Of a stretch of DNA of 34,511 nt, positions 23,590 through 31,485 are shown piece after piece. How positions within the stretch are numbered: the first letter of the stretch is position 1; each line of letters starts with the position of its first letter. The notes under the pieces were generated by a model. That model had not been told where the DNA came from, searched no databases, and saw only the letters and a program-made list of their open reading frames with translations. Origin of the DNA: Motilibacter aurantiacus (GTDB lineage: Bacteria; Actinomycetota; Actinomycetes; Motilibacterales; Motilibacteraceae). Both the position numbers and the translations under genes were made by a program. The stretch is from assembly GCF_011250645.1 (NCBI RefSeq), contig NZ_JAANNO010000022.1:1-34511 (forward strand). Direction: 5' to 3'.

Positions 23590-24190
23590 AGGGCCGCCGG
23601 GCGGGTGGGCGAGGAAGGCCGGCGAGAGCCGGCTGCGCGATACCTGCCAGCGTGTCCCCGTCGGTCCCGGCCTCGCCGAGGGCTTCGATCCCGCGATGCA
23701 CGGCCAGCAGCAGGGCGGCGAGTCGCTGCACGTCGGCGTCGGGGGCGATGTCACTGCTGCGCCGGCACCTCTCCAGGGTCTCGGCGAAGGTCCGACGCAG
23801 GTCGTCGAAGGCCTCCCGTGAGCGGGCCGAGACCACCTCGTCGTGCTCGGCCAGCTCTGCAGCACCCTTGGCGAGCAGGCAGGCGCGGTGCCCGGGCTCC
23901 GCGCTGGTCCTGGCATGGTCCAGCGCGTAGTCGGTGAGCCGCTCGAAGGCCCGCTCGTCCTCGCCGGCGAGCTGCTGAGCCGCCGCTCCGACCGCCATGG
24001 TGCAGTAGTCGTCGAGCACGCGGTGGAAGAGCTTCCGCTTGCCGCCGAATGCCCCGTACAGGCTGCCCTTGCCCAGCCAGGTAGCCGTGCCGATCGTCTC
24101 CATGCTGGTGCCGGCGAAGCCCGTCGTCCAGAACTGGTCGCGAGCGGTGGTCAGCACATGCTCCTCGTCGAATCCCCTCGGTCTGCCCAT
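23590..24190 (-). CDS. TetR-family regulator lacking its own stop codon
   Basis: Starts at ATG 24190 (MGRPRGFDEEHVLTTARDQF) with the TetR HTH 'GTSMETIGTATWLGKGSLYGAFGGKRKLF' (name split) in the first 50 residues and a helical ligand domain to about residue 195 ('GEAGTDGDTLAGIAQPALAGLPRP'), where the family normally ends. No stop follows: the frame stays open to 21638, 850 codons in all. The end given here is only where homology stops. A frameshift near 23600 would instead end at 23518, just touching the convergent NTF2-like gene. A palindrome at 24206-24233 is the probable operator. The likely target, an SDR gene, is reduced to a stub. Confidence 0.7.
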
Positions 24191-24205
24191 GTCCTCGAGG
24201 GAACG

Positions 24206-24233
24206 CCGTTCTGGACCGGAGCGGCCAGAACGG
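24206..24233. promoter_or_regulatory. TetR-type operator
   Basis: CCGTTCTGG (24206-24214) and CCAGAACGG (24225-24233) form perfect 9-bp inverted arms around 10 bases, 16 bp upstream of the TetR start. A third half-site, TTCCAGAA, lies at 24255-24262. Confidence 0.65.
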
Positions 24234-24303
24234 TGGTACGTCGTGGACGAGTCGTTCCAGAAGGTGGGCTCGCGGCCGGGCGAGGAAGGCAGGCGATGAG
24301 TGG

Positions 24304-24417
24304 AGGCTCGGCGATCCTGGGGAGATCGCGGCCGCTGCTCTGCTGCTCGCTTCGGACGCAGCCACGTTCGTCAGTGGGGCGGAATGGTTCGTCGACGGGG
24401 GGCGCATCGGCGTCTGA
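24304..24417 (+). pseudogene. C-terminal stub of a short-chain dehydrogenase (SDR)
   Basis: The frame reads RLGDPGEIAAAALLLASD followed by 'ATFVSGAEWFVDGGRIGV' and TGA at 24415-24417. This is the conserved C-terminal end of classical SDRs (the LASD...FVTGAE-x-FVDGG signature). The first ~200 codons, with cofactor and catalytic motifs, are missing; only 70 bp separate it from the TetR operator. TetR-SDR divergent pairs are common, so this was probably the regulator's target, now mostly deleted. Confidence 0.75.
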
Positions 24418-24726
24418 TCGTGCTACGGCGAGCGCGCCCCGCCTGGCGTGGCTCCTCGTCGTCCCGCCCGTCCCGCTCGTCGTCGGGCTGTGGTGGCCCC
24501 GGCGCGAGCGGACGTACGGCCCGTATCCGTTGCTACGACATCCGGCGCGCCGAAGACGGGCGAGATCCCGTGGAGTCGGCGCGGTGGCCACGTCAGGCAC
24601 TCGTGTCGTGTGTTGCCTGCAACGCGGTTCGCCCTTCGGGCGCAGCCTGGGGGGCTTGGGGCTACCTGACGCTGGTCGTTCGGCTCCGTTGCGCGCATCC
24701 CGGCGACGCCGGGACAGAGGACGGGG
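24418..24726. other. Intergenic stretch, no gene seen
   Basis: No frame shows actinobacterial codon bias with a plausible start, and no RNA gene fold was found. Base composition is slightly less GC-biased than the flanks. It may be debris from the event that truncated the SDR gene. Confidence 0.4.
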
Positions 24727-25245
24727 TCAGGCGTCGGGGGCCTGACTTGTCCCTACCAGGACTGCTCGGCCGAGCGTGTGCGGGATCGCCAGGATGTGCA
24801 GCATGGCGGTGCTCACGCCGTCGGGAAGCTCGAGGTGCTCGACGTCGAGGGCGGTCGCGGCGACGAACAGGCGGTGGGTGCCGGTGCCTGGCGGCGGGTT
24901 GACGCCGGAGAAACGCTTCTCGCCCAGGTCGTTGACCAGGGGCCGAGCGCCGGCCGGCAGTGACCCGCCGGGCGAGGCGGCGCCGGCGGGCAGGCCGCCG
25001 GCGGTGGCGGGGACGTCGGCGAGCAGCCAGTGCCACAGACCACCCGGCACCGGCGCATCGGCGTCGTAGGCGGTGAGGAGCAGGCTCCGGGTGCCCTCGG
25101 GGAGGTCGTGCCAGGTGAGTGCGGGGGACTGGCCACCGTGCCGGGCGTACGTCGCGCGCGGGAGCGCGCCTCCGCGGGCCAGGTCGGGGCTGGACAGCGT
25201 GAAGGTGGGCGTGGGGAAGGCCAGCTCGTAGGGGTCGTAGGACAC
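24727..25245 (-). CDS. YbhB/YbcL family Raf kinase inhibitor-like (PEBP) protein
   Basis: Predicted 172-residue phosphatidylethanolamine-binding-like protein. The PEBP marks are 'TYARHGGQSPALTWHDLPEGTRSLLLTAYDADAPVPGG' (name split) leading to 'LWHWLLADVP' near 70-80, and 'FSGVNPPPGTGTHRLFVAATALD' near 118-140. The bacterial function is poorly defined. GTG 25245 has GGAGGTG five bases upstream. It is divergent from a MarR-type gene with a long perfect inverted repeat between them, so it is probably MarR-controlled. Confidence 0.9.
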   Translation of the reverse strand: MSYDPYELAFPTPTFTLSSPDLARGGALPRATYARHGGQSPALTWHDLPEGTRSLLLTAYDADAPVPGGLWHWLLADVPATAGGLPAGAASPGGSLPAGARPLVNDLGEKRFSGVNPPPGTGTHRLFVAATALDVEHLELPDGVSTAMLHILAIPHTLGRAVLVGTSQAPDA

Positions 25246-25266
25246 TCGGGCACCTCCGTTGTTGTG

Positions 25267-25303
25267 CAGGCATGCTGTACGACTGCAACGTACAGCATGC
25301 CTG
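25267..25303. promoter_or_regulatory. 15-bp inverted-repeat operator between ybhB-like and MarR genes
   Basis: CAGGCATGCTGTACG (25267-25281) is exactly repeated in inverse at 25289-25303 across a 7-bp centre. It ends immediately before TATGTT (25304-25309), the likely -10 of the MarR gene, and begins 21 bp upstream of the YbhB start. It is well placed to control both. Confidence 0.75.
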
Positions 25304-25315
25304 TATGTTGGGCCG

Positions 25316-25789
25316 GTGGGCGTGAACGACGACTCGTCGGAGGAGCCGCCGGGCGAGCCCGGGCTGTCGCCGGAGCTGCGGGCTGCCGAGGAGCTCCGGG
25401 CCGCCGTTGGTGCCTTCGTGCGGCGGGTCCGCAGCTCGGACACGATGCCGCCCGGGCAGGCGGCGGCCCTCGGTCACCTCGTGCGCGACGGAGGCCTCTC
25501 CATCACCGAGCTCGCCGCCCGCGAGCAGGTGCGCCACCAGTCGATGGCGCGGACCGTCGGGCTGCTCGTCGATCAGGGGCTGGTGGAGGTCGTGGTCGAT
25601 GAACGCGACCGGCGGCGGGTCAGCGTGCACCTCACCAGCCGGGGGACCGGGACGTTGCAGGCCGAACGCCTGCGGCGGGCGAGTGCCGTCGCCGATGCGG
25701 CGAGGCACCTCAGCGACGACGAGCGGGCCGTGCTGCAGCGGGTCCCCGAGATCCTGCGCAGACTCGGCGACCACGTCCGCGGCAGCTAG
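25316..25789 (+). CDS. MarR-family transcriptional regulator
   Basis: This 157-residue winged helix reads 'PPGQAAALGHLVRDGGLSITELAAREQVRHQSMARTVG' (name split) then 'LLVDQGLVEVVVDERDRRRVSVHLT', the MarR HTH and wing with the DxRxxx-like DERDRR. It likely represses itself and the divergent ybhB-like gene through the inverted repeat at 25267-25303. GTG 25316 sits six bases after TATGTT, consistent with leaderless initiation; GTG 25322 is an alternative. The ligand is not evident. Confidence 0.88.
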   Translation: MGVNDDSSEEPPGEPGLSPELRAAEELRAAVGAFVRRVRSSDTMPPGQAAALGHLVRDGGLSITELAAREQVRHQSMARTVGLLVDQGLVEVVVDERDRRRVSVHLTSRGTGTLQAERLRRASAVADAARHLSDDERAVLQRVPEILRRLGDHVRGS

Positions 25790-26207
25790 CGGTTCCGCGG
25801 TCGGACCCGCAACATGTGCCGGAGGGTCGACGTACCGACGGCTCACCCGGTCCTCCAGGCACTCGTTGGCACATGCGTTCAGCGGCACGAGGCGCCGCCA
25901 GCCGCACGCCGTCGGTGGCGCGACAGGAGGACGGCTCGCTCGCAGGCGGTGCGGGGCCGTGTGGAGGACCACCGGGACCAGCCTGCTCGGGCGACACCAC
26001 CGGCGGTACCGACAGGGACCGGCTCCTCGACCTCGGCTCGTGGACCTCCTGCGTCAGGGGCGGTACCTGTGGAGGACGGCAGCGGCACCCGCGAGGGAGG
26101 CCACGGCCGACGTGAAGGCCTAGCGTGCCTGTACCGGCCCATGCGCGACCGTCACCTGGAGTGGCTCGCCGCGCGCAGGCCGTGTGACTGCGATCTGGGA
26201 GCTGTCT
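25790..26207. other. Intergenic stretch, no gene seen
   Basis: About 420 bp between the MarR and DUF6518-like genes. Frames are open on both strands, but none has a good start, ribosome site or codon bias. No palindrome or repeat was noted. Confidence 0.4.
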
Positions 26208-26879
26208 GTGCCTTCTCTTGCTGTGCGTTCTTCTGCTGTCCGCGTGGCTGCGACCGACAGGCGCCACGCCCGGGCAGTGGCGTACGCGCTCCTGGCTGCT
26301 GTGGCTGCCGGCCTGCTGGGTGGTGCAGCGACAGCCTGGGCGCAGGCGGTCCTCCCCGGGGTGCTGGCGCCGTTGGCGAACTCTGCCGGAGCGTGGTCGG
26401 TGCTGGCGCTGCTGATCGCCTGGCGGGCCCCTGGGCTGCCGGCCGCGGCCGGTTGCGGAGTGCTCGTTCTGCTCGGGCTGGATCTCGGGTACGGGGTGGC
26501 CGCGGAACTGATGGGCAACACGTGGCTCTCGAGTACTGCAGCAGCCTTCTGGGCGGTGTGTGCTCTGGTGGTGGGCGGTCCGCTCGGGGTTTGCGCCCGG
26601 CTCGTGCGACGTGGTCGAGCCTGGCAGGCGGCCACGGCGGCGGGGGCTGTTGCGGGGGTCCTGGTGGGGGAGGCCGTCTACGGGCTGACCGTGGTGGCCG
26701 AGACGACGCCCGCGGCCTACTGGTGGGGTCAGGCCGTGGCTGCAGGCGTAAGCCTCGCCATGGTCGCGCGGGTGCGCCGGTTCCCTGCGCGGCTGGTGCT
26801 CGTTGCCGCCGCTGTGGCGCTGCTGTCGAGCACGGCGTTCGTCCTCGTGTACCGGATGAACCTCCTGTCCTTGCTCTGA
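26208..26879 (+). CDS. DUF6518-like integral membrane protein
   Basis: This 223-residue protein has about seven hydrophobic segments from residue 24 on. 'LAPLANSAGAWSVLALLIAW' and 'YWWGQAVAAG' match the recollected pattern of DUF6518 proteins. Function unknown. GTG 26208 is chosen because GGGAG (26197-26201) lies six bases upstream; GTG 26184 gives eight more residues without a ribosome site. A hairpin at 26978-26997 may terminate it. Confidence 0.68.
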   Translation: MPSLAVRSSAVRVAATDRRHARAVAYALLAAVAAGLLGGAATAWAQAVLPGVLAPLANSAGAWSVLALLIAWRAPGLPAAAGCGVLVLLGLDLGYGVAAELMGNTWLSSTAAAFWAVCALVVGGPLGVCARLVRRGRAWQAATAAGAVAGVLVGEAVYGLTVVAETTPAAYWWGQAVAAGVSLAMVARVRRFPARLVLVAAAVALLSSTAFVLVYRMNLLSLL

Positions 26880-26977
26880 CCTCGACGTCAGCGCTGCTGG
26901 CGCGGCCGCGGCGGCAGTACTGGCGCTCGGGGCTCGCGGACCGCAACCGGCGGCGTGACCACCCATGGGTGTCCAGT

Positions 26978-26997
26978 CCGCCGGCCGGGTCCGGCGG
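26978..26997 (+). terminator. Possible hairpin terminator
   Basis: CCGCCGG (26978-26984) pairs with CCGGCGG (26991-26997) around a 6-base loop, about 100 bp after the membrane protein stop. There is no T-run, so it is weak evidence. Confidence 0.3.
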
Positions 26998-27052
26998 CTC
27001 ATGGAAGCTGGTCTGTACGGGGCGGCGGGAGTCCGGTGGCAGTCTGTGTCCC

Positions 27053-27547
27053 GTGCCCGAGGTGTCCGAGCCAGCTGTCGTTGATGCACGTGTTGTTGTC
27101 GACGAGTTCCAGTTCGTGTTGCAGGACGGCGACGGCCGGGTGCGCGTGGAAGCGCCGGAGGACAACGGACTGCTCTCGTTCGAGGAAGAGCAGTTCGTCT
27201 GCATCCTCTGCGGCGCTCACGCCGGCGAGGCGCAGGTCGTCGTTGAGCGGCACTTCGACGAGCCGACAGCCGACCTCGCCTCCTGGGAGGACGTTGCCGA
27301 GTTCAGCGTCACCACCGACCAGGGCCTGCGTCTCGGCTCGCTGTTCGGGGAGCCGGTGAGCGTTCCGCTGCTCGAGCAGGCACGAGGGGAGCTGCGTGTG
27401 CGGGTCTGTGCTCGCGGAAGGCTCCCGTCCAGAGACGCCTTCGGCTACGACGAGGATTCCGGCCCTCTGCTCGAGTCCTACGCGATCCAGTTCTGGCCGG
27501 CGCCGGCAGTGCCTCCACGCGTGCTCAAGGGCGCGACGGACCACTAG
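27053..27547 (+). CDS. Hypothetical protein, 164 aa, acidic
   Basis: Acidic, beta-rich soluble protein beginning VPEVSEPAVVDARVVVDEFQ, then 'LLSFEEEQFVCILCGAHAGEAQVVVERH', a middle strand region, and an end 'YAIQFWPAPAVPPRVLKG'. The CxxC at about residues 46-49 might bind metal but has no partner pair. GTG 27053 lies seven bases after CAGTCT, the spacing seen at other leaderless starts here. I do not recognise the family; the composition would suit an immunity-type or regulatory protein, but that is only a guess. Confidence 0.6.
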   Translation: MPEVSEPAVVDARVVVDEFQFVLQDGDGRVRVEAPEDNGLLSFEEEQFVCILCGAHAGEAQVVVERHFDEPTADLASWEDVAEFSVTTDQGLRLGSLFGEPVSVPLLEQARGELRVRVCARGRLPSRDAFGYDEDSGPLLESYAIQFWPAPAVPPRVLKGATDH

Positions 27548-27696
27548 CCGTGGGAAGCGTCCGGTGACCGCGGAACGTGGCGAAGCGCGGACCTGAGCAC
27601 GATGCGGTGAGGCGCCCGCGGGATCACGTCGGTGGCACGGCGAGCGCACCTCGGCACGACCGTACGCCCGGGCGCCCTGCGTGCCGGCCGCGCTGC

Positions 27697-27735
27697 GTCC
27701 ACGGCCCCCGCACCGGGGGTGCGGGGGCCGTGGAC
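27697..27735. terminator. Strong bidirectional 18-bp hairpin terminator
   Basis: The arm 27697-27714 (GTCCACGGCCCCCGCACC) is perfectly complementary to 27718-27735 with a 3-base loop. It lies 37 bp after the GH43 stop (minus strand) and 150 bp after the plus-strand hypothetical gene, so it can stop transcription from both sides. It lacks a U-tract, as is common in this group. Confidence 0.8.
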
Positions 27736-27772
27736 GGTGTCACGTGGTGCTCTGCTGCGAAGCCTCGCTAGC

Positions 27773-30223
27773 TCACGACCCGAGCGCGTCGTCGATGAGC
27801 GCGAGCAGTGCGGCCTTCGCGTTCTGGCTGACCTTGTTGACCCGCGCCGACGCGACGTCCGTGCGCAGGGCCTGCAGGTGCGCCGCTCGTTCCTGGGCTG
27901 TCGGCGCTGCCGACGCCGCCGCCAGGTGCTCGTGCAAGTCCCGGCCGGTGCTCGTCGCGATGTCGCCGCTGCGGGTGAGGTCGCCGACCCGCTGCTGCAG
28001 CGTTGCGACGCCGCTCTGCGGCGTGACGTAGTCCAGCAGGACGGGCCACAGCGTGTCCCATGCCTCGGCGTCGATCTTGCTCACGTTCGCGGCCGCGACG
28101 TAGGCGGTGAGCAGCTGCAGCTGGCGCAGCACCTCCGCCCCGTCCCCCTTGGCCTCCGCGTCGGCGGCGGCGTCGAGGAGCTTCTGCAGGTCGCGGACGA
28201 CGCTGCGCGGCATGTGGTTGCCCGCCGCGAGCTCGTCGATGGTCTCCGGCAGCTCGTTCTGCGCGGCGACCTGCACCGTGGTCTCGTTGCCGGCGTTGTC
28301 GGTCGCGACGACGGTCACCGTGCGATCGCTGATCGCCGCCCCGAGGTCGACGGTGTCGGCGCAGGCCGCCCACGCTCCGTCCCCGACCCGGTACTCGCAC
28401 GACGCGATGCCGGAGTTCTCGGTGACGCCGGCGGGCAGCGGGTCGGTGACCGACACCGACAGCTCGAACCCGTCGACCGTAGCCCCGACGACGGGCGCGG
28501 TGGTGTCGAGCTTGTAGGAGACGTCGGGCGTCCAGAGCATCACCGCGTCGCCCCCGAGCGAGGCGTCGCGGTACTCGAGCTGGGCCCAGTTCGTCCCCTC
28601 GACGGCGTTGACCGGCACCGTCATGCCCTGCGTGATGCCGGACGTGATCCTCTCGGCGGACACGACCCGCGAGCCGCCGTTGTGGCCCTCGACGAGCCGC
28701 AGCCAGGCGGGCGCCAGGCCGGTGTCGTTGAAGTCCGTCCAGGTCACCTCGAGCTCGGGCGCCTCGTTCAGCCACTCGTCCTCGGGCACCGCGTCGCCGC
28801 CGGCCGTGACGACCGACGCCTCGACGTGCACCGGGGAGTTGTAGCCGGCCATCAGCGTCTCCCACTCCTCGAGCGTGACGGGGATGACGGAGCCGTGGCG
28901 CGGGCTGACCGGCAACGACCAGTAGGGCGACGCCGGGTCCTGGGCGTTGCACGTGCTCGACAGGCCCGTCCTGTTGCACCAGGACTGGCCCAGGTACTCC
29001 CACTGGTTCGGCGGCACGTCCATCGACGGGGCGCGCCAGGCGACGTACCCGCCGCCGGACGCGTAGTCGATGAACACGTAGTACATGTCCTCGGCGTTGT
29101 CCTTGAAGACCAGCGGGCCCTCGAGGTTCCCGCCGTTCAGCCCGGGGACCTGCCACTTGCTGGAGCCATTGGGGTTGCCGACCATCGTCCAGGCGTTGGG
29201 CATGGTCGTCAGCGGGGTGATCGGGTTCTTGTTCACCGCGTAGGGCTCCGTCTCCTCCTCGCCCCACGTGTCGTGGAGGTCGTCGAGGGAGGAGATGTAC
29301 TGCAGCAGGACGCGGAAGCCGTTCTCGTCCTTGGTGAGGCGGTAGATCCGGTCGTCCGTGGCGATCATCGTCGAGTCGATCATGCCCCAGCCCTGACGGC
29401 CGGTGGACCGGTCGAGGTTGATCCAGGTCTTGGGCTCCGTGAACGTCACGAAGTCCTTCGTGGTCGCGATCCGGATCCGGTTGTAGGAGATCTGCTGCGT
29501 GTTGCGGGTGGCGATGTTCTCGTCCGGGTACAGGTTCGAGGCCCAGAAGACGATGTACTCGCCCCGGCTCTCGTCGTAGAACGCCTCCGGCGCCCAGACG
29601 TTGCCCGCGTGGTCGTCCTCGACCTTGATGAAGCGGGCATCGGACCAGTTGACGAGGTCGGTGGACTCGTAGACGACGAGGTTGCGGGAGCCGCGCGACT
29701 GGCGGTACGACCACGACTGGCCGTCCTGGTACGTCTTCAGGTCGGTCGCCAGCAGGAAGAACTTCTTGCCGTCCGCGGAGCGGATGAGGGACGGGTCACG
29801 CAGGCCCATCTGACCCTGCGCCGGGTTGACCGTCTGCAGGATCGGCTGTGAGACGGCCGTGCCCTCGTCGTAGTTCAGCTCGTACCAGTTCAACGGGTCG
29901 TTTCCCTTTGAGGCACTGAGCCAGATCTGCTCGCCGTTCCGCCCGCCGTCGTCGCCGCCGTGGAAGGACGCGAACACGTAGCGCTCGTACGGCGTGCCGT
30001 CCGGTGCGGTCTCGACGCTGGCGCCGGGCCCTGCCTTGGTGGGGACCGTGACCTCAGCCTGACTGCGTTGGTCCTGGACCTGCGCCGAGACCGGCATCGC
30101 TGCGAGCATCGCGAAACCCATCGCGCTCGCCGCCGCGACGGCGATCATCCTGGCCGGCAGGCGGCCGACCGAGCGCCGGCTCGCTGCTGCCTGCGGTGCT
30201 GTTCTCCTCCGTTGGAGCTCCAT
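27773..30223 (-). CDS. Secreted GH43-family glycoside hydrolase with Ig-like and FIMAH-type C-terminal domains
   Basis: Predicted 816-residue exported enzyme, likely cutting arabinose- or xylose-containing plant polysaccharide. A signal peptide spans about 1-47 (basic n-region, hydrophobic core, ending VSA). The five-bladed propeller (about 75-480) shows candidate catalytic residues D143 in 'GLRDPSLI' (base), D283 in 'GMIDSTMI' (pKa modulator) and E368 in 'GGNLEGPLVF' (acid), the GH43 trio. A middle beta region and an Ig-like domain follow (about 635-700, 'DTTAPVVGATVDG ... VTVVATDNAGNET'), then a helical FIMAH-like domain (about 705-780). ATG 30223 has GGAGAGG seven bases upstream. The 136-nt leader and a LacI-type operator at 30368-30381 suggest sugar-induced expression. 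The exact substrate is unknown. Confidence 0.85.
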   Translation of the reverse strand: MELQRRRTAPQAAASRRSVGRLPARMIAVAAASAMGFAMLAAMPVSAQVQDQRSQAEVTVPTKAGPGASVETAPDGTPYERYVFASFHGGDDGGRNGEQIWLSASKGNDPLNWYELNYDEGTAVSQPILQTVNPAQGQMGLRDPSLIRSADGKKFFLLATDLKTYQDGQSWSYRQSRGSRNLVVYESTDLVNWSDARFIKVEDDHAGNVWAPEAFYDESRGEYIVFWASNLYPDENIATRNTQQISYNRIRIATTKDFVTFTEPKTWINLDRSTGRQGWGMIDSTMIATDDRIYRLTKDENGFRVLLQYISSLDDLHDTWGEEETEPYAVNKNPITPLTTMPNAWTMVGNPNGSSKWQVPGLNGGNLEGPLVFKDNAEDMYYVFIDYASGGGYVAWRAPSMDVPPNQWEYLGQSWCNRTGLSSTCNAQDPASPYWSLPVSPRHGSVIPVTLEEWETLMAGYNSPVHVEASVVTAGGDAVPEDEWLNEAPELEVTWTDFNDTGLAPAWLRLVEGHNGGSRVVSAERITSGITQGMTVPVNAVEGTNWAQLEYRDASLGGDAVMLWTPDVSYKLDTTAPVVGATVDGFELSVSVTDPLPAGVTENSGIASCEYRVGDGAWAACADTVDLGAAISDRTVTVVATDNAGNETTVQVAAQNELPETIDELAAGNHMPRSVVRDLQKLLDAAADAEAKGDGAEVLRQLQLLTAYVAAANVSKIDAEAWDTLWPVLLDYVTPQSGVATLQQRVGDLTRSGDIATSTGRDLHEHLAAASAAPTAQERAAHLQALRTDVASARVNKVSQNAKAALLALIDDALGS

Positions 30224-30365
30224 CCGCGTACCTCTCCGTCGCCCTGGAGACCCGCCGACCACGGGTCCGTTTCTGTGGCGCGACGCGCTGCGTCCCGTGC
30301 GGTTCGCGTCGCTCGGCGCCGCCGACCGCGGCTTCCCAGAGGCGGTCGGCGGTGACCATTCGGCG

Positions 30366-30394
30366 AGTGTTATCGCTAACATGCAGTGCGTCAA
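30366..30394 (-). promoter_or_regulatory. Promoter of the GH43 gene
   Basis: On the minus strand TTGACG (30394-30389), 17 bp, AACACT (30371-30366). The spacer and -10 are covered by a LacI-type palindrome, the layout of steric repression. Confidence 0.55.
30368..30381. promoter_or_regulatory. LacI-family operator
   Basis: TGTTATCGCTAACA has TGTTA/TAACA arms around a central CG, the form of LacI/GalR-family sites in actinobacterial sugar operons. It lies within the GH43 promoter. No LacI gene is in the window. Confidence 0.65.
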
Positions 30395-30882
30395 GTCCCG
30401 GAAGTGGTGGCGAGCGCGGCCACCCGAACCGGTACGCATCGGTCGCCGGGTCATCGAGCCGGATCCGTGGTGCCGGCGCTGCGGCCGTGAGGCCACCGCC
30501 CGAGTGGCGGCCACCCCGGACGGGCTTGCAAGCCCCTGGACTCCCGACCCACCTGCTGGCCACTCGTACGTCGCTCACCTGCACAGGGAGGGTGCGGGGG
30601 TGAGTGCGCCCGCGCCACGAGCGTGCTGCCGAACCATGCCGCCGAGCTCGACGCCTCCTCGCAGCGCACGTGCGACGCCAGAAGGCCGCGAAGCGGGCGG
30701 GCGCCGTCAGTGGCACGAGAGGTCGATGCCGCGGCAGTGGTCGCCGGCAGCCGGACCCTGACCACCGGGCGGTGCCTCGGCGTCCACGAGGACGACACGG
30801 CGCAGTGCCCGCGGTGGCGGCAGGCGTGCCGCTGGCCGGCGAGGAGCCGAAGCTGGCCCCAGGACATGACTGTGCTGACCTG
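30395..30882. other. Intergenic stretch, no gene seen
   Basis: About 490 bp between the GH43 promoter and the PadR promoter. Open frames exist on both strands, but their composition (Arg/Pro/Ser-rich) is that of shadow frames with no conserved motif. No repeat or RNA fold was noted. Confidence 0.4.
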
Positions 30883-30911
30883 TTGTTCTCGACATGTCAG
30901 TCTGGTACGCT
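30883..30911 (+). promoter_or_regulatory. PadR gene promoter with GACATGTC operator
   Basis: TTGTTC (30883-30888), 17 bp, TACGCT (30906-30911), then six bases to ATG 30918 (leaderless). The perfect palindrome GACATGTC (30891-30898) sits between -35 and -10; GACATGAC at 30863-30870 is a further half-site-like copy. Confidence 0.6.
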
Positions 30912-30917
30912 GCGGTC

Positions 30918-31472
30918 ATGTCACTGCGTCACGCTCTTCTGGGCCTGCTCGCCATCCAGCCGTCTACCGGATACGAGCTCACCCGGAGCTTCGAGCGGTC
31001 GCTCGGCAGCGCCTGGCATGCCGGTCACAGTCAGATCTATCCCGAGCTGATCAAGCTGGAGGAGGCGGGACTGGTAGAGGTGGTCGGCGAAGGTGCGCGG
31101 CGCAGCCGCACCTACGGGCTGACGTCGTCCGGGCGCGAGGAGCTGCGCCTATGGCTCGTGGTCGCGGAGCCGTCGCGCAGCCAGCGCAACGAGACCTTGC
31201 TCCGGTGGTTCCTGTTGGCCCAGCTGACGCCGGCGGACCGGCGCGCGGCCCTCGAGCGGGAGCTGCGCTTCGTGGAGCAGGAGCGCAGCACGCTGGAGCG
31301 GCTGTGGGACCACCACGTCGCCTCCGGCCAGGATCACCCGTTCGGCCCCACCTTGGACTTCGGCCGCCGCTACCACGACCTCGCCCTCGACTGGCTCCGC
31401 GAGCAGCTCACCGCCGCCCAGGACGTCGGCACGACTGGCACAGAAGACACCGAGCCTCGCTCGACCGCCTGA
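30918..31472 (+). CDS. PadR-family transcriptional regulator
   Basis: This 184-residue protein starts MSLRHALLGLLAIQPSTGYE, the PadR winged-helix signature, with 'HSQIYPELIKLEEAGLVEVV' and the wing 'RRSRTYGLTSSGREEL', then a C-terminal helical dimerisation part ('LERELRFVEQERSTLERLWDHH') as in the Vir_act_alpha_C type. It is probably autoregulated through the GACATGTC palindrome in its promoter. The FBP gene begins 13 bp after its stop, so they form an operon and the regulator may also govern that gene. The effector is not evident. Confidence 0.9.
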   Translation: MSLRHALLGLLAIQPSTGYELTRSFERSLGSAWHAGHSQIYPELIKLEEAGLVEVVGEGARRSRTYGLTSSGREELRLWLVVAEPSRSQRNETLLRWFLLAQLTPADRRAALERELRFVEQERSTLERLWDHHVASGQDHPFGPTLDFGRRYHDLALDWLREQLTAAQDVGTTGTEDTEPRSTA

Positions 31473-31485
31473 CGAAGGAACGACT

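Noticed and set aside
21638..24190. A single 850-residue TetR-GGDEF fusion protein
   Set aside because: The middle 280 codons are antisense to a well-formed NTF2-like gene and look non-coding, and the GGDEF gene has its own ATG with a normal membrane domain.
24600..24720. tRNA- or structured-RNA-like segment with GTTCG
   Set aside because: No acceptor stem or T-arm complementarity could be drawn.
27632..29851. 739-residue plus-strand frame opposite the GH43 gene
   Set aside because: Val/Arg/Gly/Asp-rich antisense shadow with no domain; the minus strand has a full GH43 with signal peptide.
30604..31050. Possible gene upstream of PadR
   Set aside because: The frame overlaps the PadR promoter and start, lacks codon bias and has no motif.
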